A stretch of 64,000 bases of DNA from Yoonia ponticola (GCF_014199395.1 NZ_JACIJM010000001.1:496001-560000), one strand, 5' to 3'; positions 44,610 through 54,401 are shown, counted from the first letter of the stretch. A program made the numbers and translations. The notes: a model not told the origin generated them from the sequence alone.

Positions 44610-45032
44610 ATGAAGACACCCGTACATTTGTGGATCGTCGGCGGCTTTGCCGTTCTGTGGAACGCGGGTGGTGCCTATGATTATGTCATGACGCAGACCC
44701 AGAGCGCGGCTTATCTGGCGATGATGAGCGATGCGCAGAAGGCGTTTCTGGATGCTGGTCCGATCTGGTTCGAAGCGGCATGGGCGGTGGGTGTCTGGTT
44801 TTCGATGTTAGGCGCGTTGCTGTTGCTATTGCGGTCACGCTTGGCGGCCGCCGCGTTTGGGCTGTCCTTGATCGGATTGATTGTGTCGTCGGTCTACAGC
44901 TTTGGGATCGCGGATCGCAGCGGGCTGGACCTGACGCCCGCGCAATTGGGATTTACGGCGGCGATATATGTCGTGCTGGTGCTGTTGTGGATCTACGCCC
45001 GCAAGATGACCCGACGTGGGGTTTTGCGTTAG
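44610..45032 (+). CDS. Hypothetical four-helix membrane protein
   Basis: A 140-residue protein with four hydrophobic segments (LWIVGGFAVLWNAGGAYDYV, WFSMLGALLLLL, AAFGLSLIGLIVSSVYSFGI, FTAAIYVVLVLLWIYA) and a polar loop (MTQTQSAAYLAMMSDAQ) between the first two. It resembles uncharacterised inner-membrane proteins common in alphaproteobacteria. It is divergent from meaB and followed by a palindrome and a repeat. Confidence 0.75.
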   Translation: MKTPVHLWIVGGFAVLWNAGGAYDYVMTQTQSAAYLAMMSDAQKAFLDAGPIWFEAAWAVGVWFSMLGALLLLLRSRLAAAAFGLSLIGLIVSSVYSFGIADRSGLDLTPAQLGFTAAIYVVLVLLWIYARKMTRRGVLR

Positions 45033-45043
45033 GGCTGCGCAGG

Positions 45044-45100
45044 TTGGGGGCTAGCCCCCAAACCCCCAGGATTTAGAAGAAGTCAAAGAAGCGGGACGTG
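45044..45100 (+). repeat. Palindrome plus GGATTTAGAARAAGYCAAAG element, copy 3
   Basis: A perfect 18-bp palindrome TTGGGGGCTAGCCCCCAA (45044-45061) is followed by the repeat starting GGATTTAGAAGAAGTCAAAG and continuing AAGCGGGACGTG (45069-45100). The 32-nt tail is identical to copy 4 at 48856-48887. It occupies a convergent gap. Confidence 0.8.
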
Positions 45101-45107
45101 CAGTGGT

Positions 45108-45413
45108 TTAGCCGCACTGACGGCTGGCCGAATTTGCGAAGGCGCGGTAGCGCAGCCAGAAAGCTTCATTTGATGTGTTGTCGGACTGGCGGGTGTCTTG
45201 GGCCAGTTGCGGGTCCTCAAAAAATTTGACTGCGAGGGCTTGATCAGAGGCATTGAGCGATTGATCGGCTACCCGTTGGACGCAGGAACACAAGCGCGTG
45301 CTTGCCGCAGAGCGGTCCGCGTCAACGCAAGCTTTGGCGACGCGCCCGTTTACGCCAGCGCCGCAGGCCGCTGTCAGTGCCAGAAGGGAAAGTGTCACAA
45401 AAGCACGCCGCAT
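45108..45413 (-). CDS. Small cysteine-containing lipoprotein
   Basis: A 101-residue predicted lipoprotein (signal MRRAFVTLSLLALTAACG, lipidated Cys17). The mature part has conserved cysteines in CVDADRSAASTRLCSCVQRV and a C-terminal Cys, with QDTRQSDNTSNEAFWLRYRA in between. Close relatives are common in Rhodobacterales; from memory some are labelled arginine transporter, but nothing in a 101-residue lipoprotein supports that. Function unknown. Confidence 0.75.
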   Translation of the reverse strand: MRRAFVTLSLLALTAACGAGVNGRVAKACVDADRSAASTRLCSCVQRVADQSLNASDQALAVKFFEDPQLAQDTRQSDNTSNEAFWLRYRAFANSASRQCG

Positions 45414-45511
45414 GATGGCCTCGTAGTCGCGTTAAAAGGATGTCGTGATTATGCCGCGACCGCCACGCCGATGCAATCGGACAAATGGCGTGGTCGCGAG
45501 GAATTGAGCGA

Positions 45512-46054
45512 TCAGTCGCCGTCGAATGAACACAGTGTATGGACGTCCATCCCCATGCTTTCCAGCCGCTTGCGTCCACCCAAATCGGGTAGGTCGATGA
45601 CAAACGCGCAACCGATAACCTGTGCGCCCATGCGTTCGATCAGTTTGATGCCCGCCTCGGCAGTGCCGCCAGTGGCCAGCAGATCGTCCACGAGCAGAAC
45701 TTTTTGACCGGGCTTGAGGGCGTCATCGTGCACCTCCATCACCGCTTCGCCGTATTCGAGGGTATAGGATTGTTCGATGGTTTTGCCGGGCAGTTTGCCC
45801 TTTTTGCGGATCGGCACAAAACCACGCGAGAGTTGGTGCGCGATGGCGCCGCCAAGGATGAAGCCACGGGCCTCTAGGCCGACAACTTGGTCGATTTCGG
45901 TCCCAACATAGGGGTGCAGCAGTTGGTCAATCGCCAGCCGGAACCCGCGCGGGTCGCTGAACAGCGTGGTCACGTCGCGGAACATGATTCCCTCGTGGGG
46001 GAAATCGGGGATCGTGCGGATGTAATCGGTGACGGTTTTAGAGGCGGTTTTCAT
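45512..46054 (-). CDS. apt: Adenine phosphoribosyltransferase
   Basis: Salvages adenine to AMP with PRPP. The 180-residue enzyme has [33 protein letters not shown] and the PRPP-binding motif [17 protein letters not shown]. The ATG at 46054 begins the conserved [19 protein letters not shown]. It lies 14 bp after mtnP on the same strand: mtnP releases adenine from methylthioadenosine and apt recovers it, so the pair forms a short salvage operon. Confidence 0.96.
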   Translation of the reverse strand: MKTASKTVTDYIRTIPDFPHEGIMFRDVTTLFSDPRGFRLAIDQLLHPYVGTEIDQVVGLEARGFILGGAIAHQLSRGFVPIRKKGKLPGKTIEQSYTLEYGEAVMEVHDDALKPGQKVLLVDDLLATGGTAEAGIKLIERMGAQVIGCAFVIDLPDLGGRKRLESMGMDVHTLCSFDGD

Positions 46055-46068
46055 GCGATTAGTCTCTT

Positions 46069-46932
46069 TCAAAGCACGCGGCCTGCGACCGCATCTAGTT
46101 TCGCCACAAGGTTGATATCCCGATGATCGGGGGCGGTCATAATCGCGTGCTCCAATGCCGTATCGCAGCCGTGGGGGCAAGTGGTTGGGCGTTGATCCAG
46201 CAAGGCGGGCAGGCGGCTGATCAGGTCTGCAGCCTTGGTCCCGTTGCCTTGCAGGGTGCGAATGACGTCGCTGACATCAACCGCCCCGTGGTCGGGGTGC
46301 CAACTGTCGTAATCCGTGACCATGGCGACGGTGATGTAGCAGATTTCGGCTTCGCGGGCGAGTTTGGCTTCGGGCATGTTGGTCATGCCGATCACGTCGC
46401 AACCCCATGATTTATATAGCTTTGATTCCGCCGCAGAAGAAAACTGCGGGCCTTCCATCGCGAGATACGTGCCGCAAGTGTGCATTGTGATACCAGCGTC
46501 GGTGCCAGCCTGCAGGCAAGCGTCAGACAGGCGGCCGCAGGTCGGGTGCGCGACGCTGACATGGCCGACGCAACCCGTGCCAAAGAATGATTTCTCGCGG
46601 GCGAACGTCCGGTCAATGAACTGATCTACAAGGACAAAATCACCGGGGGCCATGTGGTCCTGGAACGAGCCGCAGGCGCTGACGCTGATGATATCCGTGA
46701 CGCCGATCCGCTTGAGCGCGTCGATATTCGCGCGGTACGGCACATTCGTCGGCGTATAAACATGACCGCGCCCGTGTCGCGGCAGAAACGCGACGTCTGT
46801 GCCGTGCAACTGGCCCGTCAGAATAGCGTCAGAGGGCGCACCCCACGGCGTTTCAACGGTTTCCCATTGCGCGTTTTCCACGCCCGCCATTTGATAAATG
46901 CCGGACCCGCCGATAATCCCAAGTTTCGTCAT
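46069..46932 (-). CDS. mtnP: S-methyl-5'-thioadenosine phosphorylase
   Basis: Cleaves 5'-methylthioadenosine with phosphate to adenine and 5-methylthioribose-1-phosphate. The 287-residue PNP-family enzyme begins [20 protein letters not shown], has [21 protein letters not shown] and the substrate-site motif [15 protein letters not shown] followed by [18 protein letters not shown]. Its stop is 14 bp before apt, giving an mtnP-apt operon. Genes for further methionine salvage are not seen here. Confidence 0.95.
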   Translation of the reverse strand: MTKLGIIGGSGIYQMAGVENAQWETVETPWGAPSDAILTGQLHGTDVAFLPRHGRGHVYTPTNVPYRANIDALKRIGVTDIISVSACGSFQDHMAPGDFVLVDQFIDRTFAREKSFFGTGCVGHVSVAHPTCGRLSDACLQAGTDAGITMHTCGTYLAMEGPQFSSAAESKLYKSWGCDVIGMTNMPEAKLAREAEICYITVAMVTDYDSWHPDHGAVDVSDVIRTLQGNGTKAADLISRLPALLDQRPTTCPHGCDTALEHAIMTAPDHRDINLVAKLDAVAGRVL

Positions 46933-47163
46933 GATATGTCCCCGATTGCGCTGCCGCCAGACAATCAGAGGGGGAAAGGTCTGACAAGTGCGGGTGCAGC
47001 AGAATGTGAAACGGCGCGCGTTTTGCGGAAAAATCGGTCCGAATTGCGAGAATAACTGCGGCTGTCAGGGAACGGTTAACCTCTGTGTTGTAAGGGTGGG
47101 GGTGACAATGAGGTTGGTGTAAAGTAAGCGCAGGCGCAACTTACCTCCAGACAGGATGACGAT

Positions 47164-48813
47164 ATGCCCCGCGCACTTCTGGCGAGCTTCGCCGATAGTA
47201 TTGCTTTGACAGACAAGGACGCACCGTTGAATGCGGGTCGATTGCGGATCGAGGTCCTGTCGGGGCTGACGGTTGCCTTGGCGCTTGTGCCCGAGGCGGT
47301 TGCTTTTGCTTTTGTCGCAGGGGTGCATCCGCTGGTTGGGCTTTATGCGGCGTTTATTGTGGGGCTGATCACGGCTATTTTCGGCGGTCGTCCGGGGATG
47401 ATTTCCGGTGCTACTGGGGCGCTGGCTGTTGTGATGGTGTCGTTGGTGGCGCTGCACGGCGTTGAATATCTGTTTGCGACCGTCGTTTTGATGGGGCTGA
47501 TCCAGATCGTCGTTGGCGTAATGAAATGGGGTAAATTTATCCGACTTGTGCCGCATCCGGTGATGCTGGGCTTTGTGAACGGCCTCGCGATCGTTATTTT
47601 CTTGGCGCAATTGGGCCAATTCCAAGTGCCAGGCACGGCCGAGGCTGCAGGTCACGGCATGGCAAGCGGCGAATGGCTGTCTGGTCTGCCGCTGTTTCTG
47701 ATGCTGGGCTTGGTGGCTGTGACGATGGCGATTATCTGGATCATGCCGAAAATCACATCCGTTGTTCCGGCACCTTTGGCGGGGATTGGGATCGTGGCTG
47801 CGGTCGTGATCGGCTTTGGTCTGGATGTGCCGCGCGTTGGTGATTTGGCGTCGATTTCTGGTGGATTGCCGGCGTTTCATGTGCCGTTCGGTGACGGGTT
47901 TGGCATTTACGGGACGCCGCTTGCGCCGTTCAATTGGGACACGCTGATGATTATTCTGCCATATGCGCTGATTCTGTCGGCGATTGGTTTGATCGAAAGC
48001 CTGCTGACGTTGAACCTTGTCGGCGAGATGACCAACAAACGTGGTGGCGCGTCGCAAGAATGTATTGCGCAGGGCATGGCGAACACTGTCACCGGTTTTT
48101 TCGGTGGCATGGGCGGTTGTGCGATGATCGGTCAGTCGATGATCAACGTGAAATCAGGCGGACGGACGCGGATTGCTGGGATCGTGGCGGCATTGTTCTT
48201 GCTGACGTTCATTCTGTTCGGCTCGGGTTTGATTGAACAGATCCCATTGGCCGCATTGGTGGGTGTGATGTTCATGGTTGTGATCGGAACGTTTGCTTGG
48301 AATTCACTGCGCATCTTGCGCAAGGTTCCGAAAATGGACGCTTTTGTCACGATCCTTGTGACGATTGTGACTGTCTGGACCGATCTTGCGACGGCGGTTG
48401 TTGTGGGCGTGGTTGTGTCCGCGCTGGCCTATTCATGGAACAACGCGACACGCATTACCGCGAAGGTCCATACAGCGCCCGAAGGTGCCAAAGTTTACGG
48501 CATTGTCGGCCCGTTGTTCTTTGGGTCAACCGAAGGGTTCGCAGAGTTGTTTGACGTGCAGAACGACCCGTCGCTGGTCATCGTGGATTTCGCTGATAGC
48601 CGCGTTGTGGATCAATCCGCATTGCAAGCCATCGAGGGGATAGCCGCGAAATATCAGGCGCAGGGGAAGGCCATTCAACTGCGTCATCTGAGCCGCGATT
48701 GTCATTCCTTGCTGTCGAAAGCAGGGCATTTGATGGTCGATAGTGACGATGATCCGGATTACGAGATCGCGGTCGATTATTCGGTGCGTACCGGGATTCT
48801 TGGCGGTCATTAA
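47164..48813 (+). CDS. SulP-family inorganic anion transporter
   Basis: A 549-residue SulP (SLC26-like) transporter: about 10-14 transmembrane segments from residue 25 to 415 (VALALVPEAVAFAFVAGVHP, GATGALAVVMVSLVAL and others), then a cytoplasmic STAS domain near residues 430-545 (VYGIVGPLFFGST, FADSRVVDQSAL). Substrates in the family include sulfate, bicarbonate and dicarboxylates; no neighbour settles it. A hairpin and a repeat follow the stop. Confidence 0.9.
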   Translation: MPRALLASFADSIALTDKDAPLNAGRLRIEVLSGLTVALALVPEAVAFAFVAGVHPLVGLYAAFIVGLITAIFGGRPGMISGATGALAVVMVSLVALHGVEYLFATVVLMGLIQIVVGVMKWGKFIRLVPHPVMLGFVNGLAIVIFLAQLGQFQVPGTAEAAGHGMASGEWLSGLPLFLMLGLVAVTMAIIWIMPKITSVVPAPLAGIGIVAAVVIGFGLDVPRVGDLASISGGLPAFHVPFGDGFGIYGTPLAPFNWDTLMIILPYALILSAIGLIESLLTLNLVGEMTNKRGGASQECIAQGMANTVTGFFGGMGGCAMIGQSMINVKSGGRTRIAGIVAALFLLTFILFGSGLIEQIPLAALVGVMFMVVIGTFAWNSLRILRKVPKMDAFVTILVTIVTVWTDLATAVVVGVVVSALAYSWNNATRITAKVHTAPEGAKVYGIVGPLFFGSTEGFAELFDVQNDPSLVIVDFADSRVVDQSALQAIEGIAAKYQAQGKAIQLRHLSRDCHSLLSKAGHLMVDSDDDPDYEIAVDYSVRTGILGGH

Positions 48814-48819
48814 AACAAT

Positions 48820-48887
48820 TTGGGGTCCCGAAGTGGGACCCCAAGCCGCTGGCAGGGATTTAGAAGAAGTCAAAGAAGCGGGACGTG
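48820..48887 (+). repeat. Stem-loop plus GGATTTAGAARAAGYCAAAG element, copy 4
   Basis: TTGGGGTCCC pairs with GGGACCCCAA over 5 nt (48820-48844), a probable sulP terminator without a T-run. The repeat GGATTTAGAAGAAGTCAAAG plus AAGCGGGACGTG follows at 48856-48887 and is identical over 32 nt to copy 3. It lies in the convergent gap before the flavin reductase gene. Confidence 0.8.
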
Positions 48888-48891
48888 GTGG

Positions 48892-49500
48892 TTAATCTTG
48901 TCCCGGGCGTTTGAGGCTAAAGAGATCACGCACGGTGCTGTAATCTTTGTATCCAAGACGCGCGACGGGATTGAAAGTCGTGACGTCGAATAGCCCGTCC
49001 TTGAGGCAAGTGTCGTCCATATGGATGCCCGTGACTTCGCCGATCACCATAGTATTGTGATCGCCCGCAAGGTCCACAATCTGCGTTACCTTACATTCTA
49101 GCGCTGCGGGGGCCGCCGCGACACGCGGGCAATTGATGGTCTGTGCCTCTGCTTTTTCCAGATCTGCCAGTGCAAATTCGTCTTGCGTTTTGTCCCACGG
49201 GCCAGACGTCAGGTTCATCGCATCTTTGAGCACAAAGCTGACGACGTTAACGACAAATACACCTGTCTCGCGGATATTAGCAGCAGTGTCTTTGGTCCCA
49301 TCGCGGTCAGGCTTGGCGCCTGTTGACGCGAACATCACCTGTGGCGGGGTGTAGGCCACAGCATTGAAAAACGAGTAAGGGGCGAGGTTATCGCGCCCGT
49401 CAGCACCGCGTGTCGAGATCCAGCCAATCGGGCGGGGCGTGACGATGGCATTGAAAGGATTATGCGGCAAACCATGGCCGTTTTTGGGTTCATAAAACAT
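48892..49500 (-). CDS. Flavin reductase-like domain protein
   Basis: A 202-residue FMN-binding split-barrel protein: FNAIVTPRPIGWISTRGADG and NLAPYSFFNAVAYTPPQVMF are typical of the flavin_reduct family, which supplies reduced flavin to monooxygenases or acts as a flavin-dependent oxidoreductase. No monooxygenase partner lies nearby. The ATG at 49500 begins MFYEPKNGHGLPHNPFNAIV. It is divergent from the GNAT gene with an 83-bp spacer. Confidence 0.87.
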   Translation of the reverse strand: MFYEPKNGHGLPHNPFNAIVTPRPIGWISTRGADGRDNLAPYSFFNAVAYTPPQVMFASTGAKPDRDGTKDTAANIRETGVFVVNVVSFVLKDAMNLTSGPWDKTQDEFALADLEKAEAQTINCPRVAAAPAALECKVTQIVDLAGDHNTMVIGEVTGIHMDDTCLKDGLFDVTTFNPVARLGYKDYSTVRDLFSLKRPGQD

Positions 49501-49583
49501 GACGGTAGTCCCTTAACCTTTGTGTGTAGTTTGGGTAGCGTGGTCTGGACCCTGACACCAGCCAAAAGCCCGAGCCACCAGCC

Positions 49584-50099
49584 ATGCAAGAGATCAAGAT
49601 ACAGCTGGCGCGTGAAGTTCCAGCGGACTGGTGGGAGGTCGAAGAACTATACGATCTGACGTTCGCGCCCGGCCGGACCGCGTTGTCGTCGTATCGGTTG
49701 CGTGAAGGTGTCGCGCCTTTGCCTGAATTATGCTTAACGGCCCGCGATCCGTTGGGGATTTTGGCAGGTGTTGTGCGGTGCTGGCCTGCGCAAGTTGGCG
49801 ATGCGCCAGCGGTTTTACTGGGCCCGATTGCGGTTCATCCGACGCGTCAAGGCGAGGGCATCGCTGCGATCTTAATGATGAACTGCATCGATGCGGCGCG
49901 TGCCGCTGGCTGGTCGCGAATCTTGCTTGTGGGGGATTACCCCTATTATCGCCGCTTTGGGTTTCAACCGGTCGCAGACGTCATCATGCCGCCACCGACG
50001 AACCCGGATCGTGTTTTGGGGCTGGCGTTGCGTGATGGGGCGTGGGATGGAATCACGGGCGATGTTCAGCGCCCGAAAGATTGTATTCGCCCTGCCTAA
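49584..50099 (+). CDS. GNAT family N-acetyltransferase (YhbS-like)
   Basis: A 171-residue acetyltransferase with the acetyl-CoA pyrophosphate loop in LGPIAVHPTRQGEGIAAILM and the C-terminal YYRRFGFQPV motif, as in the YhbS-like group. Substrate unknown. It is followed 16 bp later by the EcsC-family gene on the same strand, which suggests co-transcription. Confidence 0.87.
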   Translation: MQEIKIQLAREVPADWWEVEELYDLTFAPGRTALSSYRLREGVAPLPELCLTARDPLGILAGVVRCWPAQVGDAPAVLLGPIAVHPTRQGEGIAAILMMNCIDAARAAGWSRILLVGDYPYYRRFGFQPVADVIMPPPTNPDRVLGLALRDGAWDGITGDVQRPKDCIRPA

Positions 50100-50115
50100 A
50101 GCCCATCTAGGGTTA

Positions 50116-50940
50116 ATGAGCAAACCAAAAAGTGACGCGCCCTTTATGTCTGATCAATCCAAATCTGTTGCGTTGGACGACAAAACGTTAACGCAGATCA
50201 AGGCTTTGGCTGTGCGCCAAGCTGCGGCGAACGGCCTGTTGATGAAGGCGATCAACTACGTCGGTGGTCAGGTCGAAAGCGGGATGAGCGTGCTTCCGAA
50301 AGGTGTCCGCAGTCAGATTGATAGCGTCGCGCGGATTGCGCTTGAAAAGAGTTTTAACGTCGCGGCGAAAACGCGGACCGGGCGGTTTGGTCGCGCTGTT
50401 GGCACGGATCGATTGCACCGAATTTTGGGCACCGTGTCGGGGGCAATAGGCGGGATTGCGGGCGTCGGCACCGCATTAACCGAGTTGCCATTTGCTACGA
50501 CGATCATCTTTCGTTCGGTACAAGCGGTGGCCGAAGAATACGGCGAAGACCCGCAATCCGAAGAAACGCGGATGCAGTGCCTTGCCGTCTTCGGATCAGG
50601 TGGGCCGGGGGACGAAGATGACGGCGTGAATACGTCCTTTATCGGCGCGCGGTTGAGCCTGACAGGGCCGGCATTGAACACTTTGATTAGCAAAATTGCG
50701 CCACGATTTGCGACGGTCATGTCTCAAAAATTGGCGTCGCAATCGGTTCCTGTGCTGGGCGCGATTGCTGGAGCTGGCACAAATTATGCATTTGTGAACT
50801 ATTATATCAGCATGGCACATGTGCATTTTGGCCTGCGAAAATTGATGCGCGAACATGGTGAAGATGCCGTATTAGATGCGTTTCACGGCTATTCATTGAC
50901 CGATGCTACGCCAGTAAAAGCGGCGAAACCAAATACTTAA
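50116..50940 (+). CDS. EcsC family protein
   Basis: A 274-residue protein of the EcsC family. It has a long helical N-terminal half (LAVRQAAANGLLMKAINYVG, KGVRSQIDSVARIALEK), a glycine-rich central segment (GTVSGAIGGIAGVGTALTEL) and a C-terminal region with SVPVLGAIAGAGTNYAF. In Bacillus EcsC is linked to an ABC transporter, but the biochemical function is unknown. ATG 50116 has TAGGG very close by; ATG 50146 is an alternative start. The stop overlaps that of ptsP through a shared TTAA. Confidence 0.85.
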   Translation: MSKPKSDAPFMSDQSKSVALDDKTLTQIKALAVRQAAANGLLMKAINYVGGQVESGMSVLPKGVRSQIDSVARIALEKSFNVAAKTRTGRFGRAVGTDRLHRILGTVSGAIGGIAGVGTALTELPFATTIIFRSVQAVAEEYGEDPQSEETRMQCLAVFGSGGPGDEDDGVNTSFIGARLSLTGPALNTLISKIAPRFATVMSQKLASQSVPVLGAIAGAGTNYAFVNYYISMAHVHFGLRKLMREHGEDAVLDAFHGYSLTDATPVKAAKPNT

Positions 50941-53180
50941 ACCTGATAGGCGAGCCAGTCCGCAACGGGGCGACGCACGGATGTGTCGCCATCCGCAATT
51001 GAGGCGTCGATGATTTTGCGCACTTCGCCTAGGTCCACGCGCCGCAGGATGTGTTTGACTGGTCCGACAGATGCGGGGCGCATCGAAAGCGACCGCAGCC
51101 CGAGCGCGGCAAAGCACAGCGCCTCGACGGGACGACCCGCATCTTCGCCGCAGAACGACAGCTTTGTGCCGGTTTTTTCGCAACGCGCGATGACCATCTG
51201 AAGGAAGGACAAAAAGCTGGGCGACAGCGTGTCGTACCGTTTGCGCACACGTTCGTTTTCACGGTCAGCGGCAAAGAAAAACTGCTTTAGATCGTTGCCG
51301 CCGATGGAAATGAAATCGACCTCTTCGAAAAACGCATCGGGCGCGTAGGCCAGCGACGGGGTTTCCATCATCGCACCGACTTCGAATGACGACGGGACCG
51401 GATGACCGAGCCGTTTTTCGCGGGCCAACGCCTTGTTCATCTCGGCTTTGGCGGCTTTGAATTCTTCGTACAAGGTGATGAACGGGAACATGACGGTTAA
51501 TGGCCGACCGTTGGCCGCGCGGATCAAGGCCTGTAGCTGCATCCGCAAAACGCCCGGTTTATCGAGCCCCACGCGGATCGCACGCCAGCCCATCGCGGGG
51601 TTGGGTTCGTCGTTGGGTTTCATGTAGGTCAGCACCTTGTCCGACCCGATATCCAGCGTCCGAAAAGCAACGCGCTTGCCTGCGGCGGCGTTCATGACAG
51701 TCGAATAAAGCGATGACAGCTCGCCGCGGCGCGGCATTTTGTTGCGCACCAAGAACTGCAATTCGGTGCGGAACAGGCCGACGCCTTCGGCACCGGACCC
51801 TGCCAGCGACGGCAAATCGGCCATCAAACCTGCGTTCATATCGAGCCGGATCACGGACCCGCATTTGGTTTCGGCGGGCAGATCACGGATCGAGGCGTAG
51901 CGTTCTTGCGCCCGTGCTTGCATCGCGATTTTCTCGCGGAATGCGCCTTTGACGGTTTCGTCGGGGCGCAAGTGCACGATGCCTTGGTCGCCGTCGACCA
52001 ACATGTTGTCGCCGTTTAGTGCTTGAATAACCACGCCTTTCGCGTTGATCACAAGCGGGATAGCCCAGGCCCGCGCAACGATTGTGGCGTGCGATCCGAC
52101 TGATCCTTCTTCGAGAACGATGCCGCGCAGTTTCTTGCCGTAGTCCAGCAATTCACCGGGGCCGATATTTTTGGCGACAAGGATCGGATTGTCGGGCATG
52201 TCGGCGCCGGTTTCCGTGCCTTGGCCCGTTAAAATGCGCAGCAATCTGTTCGACAAATCGTCGAGATCGTTCAGGCGTTCGCGCATGTACGCGTCGCCTG
52301 CATGGCTCAGGCGGGCCTTTGCGAGCGATTGTTCTTTTTCGACGGCAGCCTCGGCAGAAAGCCCGTTTTCAACGTCGTCTTCCATCCGTTTTTTCCAACT
52401 GCGCGAGTTGGCGAACATGCGGTAGGCTTCGAGAATTTGTTTTTGCTCGCCGTTCAGTGACCGATTGCCAGAGAGCATATCGTCGACAGAGCTGCGTAGC
52501 GTTTCAATCGCTTCGCGAAGGCGTGCGAGTTCCGCGACGGGATCGTCGGAGATCGGGTTTGTGACAACGACGCGGGGTTCATGAAGGTAAACGCGGCCTT
52601 CGGCGGCCCCTTCTTGCGCGATCGTGCCTTTGATCAAGCTAGAGCGTTGGTGCGGGGCGGCGAGGGCTGCACCTTCACCGATGAACGCCCCAAGCTCGGT
52701 CATTTCGGCCAGCACCATGGCGACGACTTCGAGCGCGTAAACTTCGTCGGTGGTGAACAGGCGTGCTTCTTTCGACTGCACGACGAGCACGCCGAGAATG
52801 TCACCGACGCGCTGCACAGGCACGCCGCAGAATGACGAAAACCGTTCCTCGCCGGTTTCTGGCATGTAGCGGAAACCACGTTCAGAGGGGGCATCGGCGG
52901 TGTTAATCACGCGGCGCGAACGGGCGGTGCGTCCGACAAGACCTTCGCCCAAACGCATACGCGTTTCGTGGACGGCCGCAGCATCAAGCCCTTCGGTCGC
53001 ACAGAGTTCGAGCGTATCAGCGTCGCGGAAAAGATAGATCGAACATACTTCGACACGCATTGATGACGCGATCAACTTAACGATCTCGTCAAGCCGTTCC
53101 TGACCAGCACTTTGTCCAGCCATCGTTTTCCGCAGCTTGCCAAGCAGCTTTCTGCTTTCGGATTCAAACCGGTGCGGCAT
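50937..53180 (-). CDS. ptsP: PTS-Ntr enzyme I (phosphoenolpyruvate-protein phosphotransferase)
   Basis: First component of the nitrogen-related phosphotransferase chain, passing phosphate from PEP to NPr and then EIIA-Ntr. The 747-residue protein has an N-terminal GAF domain (residues about 15-165, VEVCSIYLFRDADTLELCAT), a PEP-utiliser N-domain, the swivelling phosphohistidine site EGSVGSHATIVARAWAIPLV and the C-terminal PEP-binding barrel with MFPFITLYEEF and SIGGNDLKQF. This GAF-containing form is PtsP rather than sugar-type PtsI. lysC, its usual neighbour in Rhodobacterales, is 1.6 kb upstream, separated by an HTH gene and a small gene. Confidence 0.95.
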   Translation of the reverse strand: MPHRFESESRKLLGKLRKTMAGQSAGQERLDEIVKLIASSMRVEVCSIYLFRDADTLELCATEGLDAAAVHETRMRLGEGLVGRTARSRRVINTADAPSERGFRYMPETGEERFSSFCGVPVQRVGDILGVLVVQSKEARLFTTDEVYALEVVAMVLAEMTELGAFIGEGAALAAPHQRSSLIKGTIAQEGAAEGRVYLHEPRVVVTNPISDDPVAELARLREAIETLRSSVDDMLSGNRSLNGEQKQILEAYRMFANSRSWKKRMEDDVENGLSAEAAVEKEQSLAKARLSHAGDAYMRERLNDLDDLSNRLLRILTGQGTETGADMPDNPILVAKNIGPGELLDYGKKLRGIVLEEGSVGSHATIVARAWAIPLVINAKGVVIQALNGDNMLVDGDQGIVHLRPDETVKGAFREKIAMQARAQERYASIRDLPAETKCGSVIRLDMNAGLMADLPSLAGSGAEGVGLFRTELQFLVRNKMPRRGELSSLYSTVMNAAAGKRVAFRTLDIGSDKVLTYMKPNDEPNPAMGWRAIRVGLDKPGVLRMQLQALIRAANGRPLTVMFPFITLYEEFKAAKAEMNKALAREKRLGHPVPSSFEVGAMMETPSLAYAPDAFFEEVDFISIGGNDLKQFFFAADRENERVRKRYDTLSPSFLSFLQMVIARCEKTGTKLSFCGEDAGRPVEALCFAALGLRSLSMRPASVGPVKHILRRVDLGEVRKIIDASIADGDTSVRRPVADWLAYQV

Positions 53181-53373
53181 GTCGTTCCCCCCTTTGGGTA
53201 TTGTGACCGCTATATGTGGTATTGCACGGAAATGGGAGGGCTAAAGCCGCCGCCTGCGCAAAAACTCACCCTTAGGGGGATATCTGATTTCGGGTAAGTC
53301 TTAGGCGTGTATTTTGAGCGCGGCGCATGTCTTTTCAGCGAAGTTTGGATCGCAGGTTGCGGGGCGGCGGGGG

Positions 53374-54168
53374 CTAGCTGTTATTTCCACGGATCAATGC
53401 AAATGCACGCAGGATGTTTTCGGGCGTGTCAGATTCAGACATGATTTGCGGTTTGCGTGCCCACTTTAGGATGTCTTTTGTGGTCTGTGGAATTTTCTGA
53501 AGCACGCAGGGAAGGTGGCAGTGCAATTTACCGCGCCGGTAATTTGTGCCTGTCAGCTTGTAGCCGAGCAGGAAATTTTGATCACCGTAGAAGCCGGGTA
53601 AGTAGGTGGTGAATGCGATGACGTGACCGCCGGATAGGCCGTCAATCGTTGAAAACCCCGCGGCTTGTGCAAAGGCGAAACCCGAGCATTCTTTAATCAA
53701 GCTGGGGTGACGCACCGTGATCCGGTCTGTGGTTGTGTCATCGTAAAATTCTGGTGGTCGCGTAAAAACCCGTAGGCGACATGTCCGCCCGTCGCGTTTG
53801 AATTGAACGAGGTGCAGCATGTAGCATTGCGTCGGATATTGCCATGTGCTCCACTCTAGGTAGATGCCGTCAGGTAGGATGTCTTTTGAGGGCGGAATTA
53901 AGGTGTGGCCGGAGGGCAAGGGGTGGGCTGCGGTCTGCTGAAGCAGTGGCGTCGTGTAGATATCCGTGCTCACGCCGAAATAATTGCAAATACGGACCAA
54001 CATATCAGGCCTCGGAAACGAGGTGCCGGATAGAAACCGTTGAAACTGTGACCGATGAATACCAAGCGCATCACACACGTGATTGATTGACGGCTGTGTG
54101 ACCAGCAATTGGCGTAGATTTTTACCAAAGGTATTCCGGATGTCTTGCGATGTTGGCTCCACCGCCAT
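53374..54168 (-). CDS. XRE-like helix-turn-helix transcriptional regulator
   Basis: A 264-residue protein with an N-terminal HTH (residues about 12-70: NLRQLLVTQPSINHVCDALG, HRSQFQRFLSGTSFPRPDML, ICNYFGVSTD) and a larger C-terminal domain of unknown type (LEWSTWQYPTQCYMLHLVQF onward) rich in aromatic residues. The organisation suggests a ligand-responsive repressor. Target and ligand are unknown. A short inverted repeat (GCGCTGCTTTTCAGCGTCGC on the minus strand, about 54217-54245) lies upstream. It stands between ptsP and lysC, a location usually without such a gene. Confidence 0.78.
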   Translation of the reverse strand: MAVEPTSQDIRNTFGKNLRQLLVTQPSINHVCDALGIHRSQFQRFLSGTSFPRPDMLVRICNYFGVSTDIYTTPLLQQTAAHPLPSGHTLIPPSKDILPDGIYLEWSTWQYPTQCYMLHLVQFKRDGRTCRLRVFTRPPEFYDDTTTDRITVRHPSLIKECSGFAFAQAAGFSTIDGLSGGHVIAFTTYLPGFYGDQNFLLGYKLTGTNYRRGKLHCHLPCVLQKIPQTTKDILKWARKPQIMSESDTPENILRAFALIRGNNS

Positions 54169-54401
54169 CTGTACCTCCCGACATAACCAAACTTACCAAC
54201 CATCGTTACAATAAGCCTTTTTTGCGACGCTGAAAAGCAGCGCTTTTGGTCCTACGGATAGGACGGCATGTTCGTTTTTCGCACCGCTGGGCGCGTGTTA
54301 GGACATGTTAATGGATGCACTTGCGGGTAGAATAACCTCGGGTTCCTCAATGTTACAAAAGAAAGCTGGCCGCATGTTCGGGGCCTAGGAAGGTGGGGTG
54401 T

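Noticed and set aside
47065..48057. A 330-codon open frame on the minus strand opposite the SulP gene
   Set aside because: Composition (many His, Arg, Gln, Asn) is typical of a shadow of a membrane protein gene; the + strand frame has clear SulP features.
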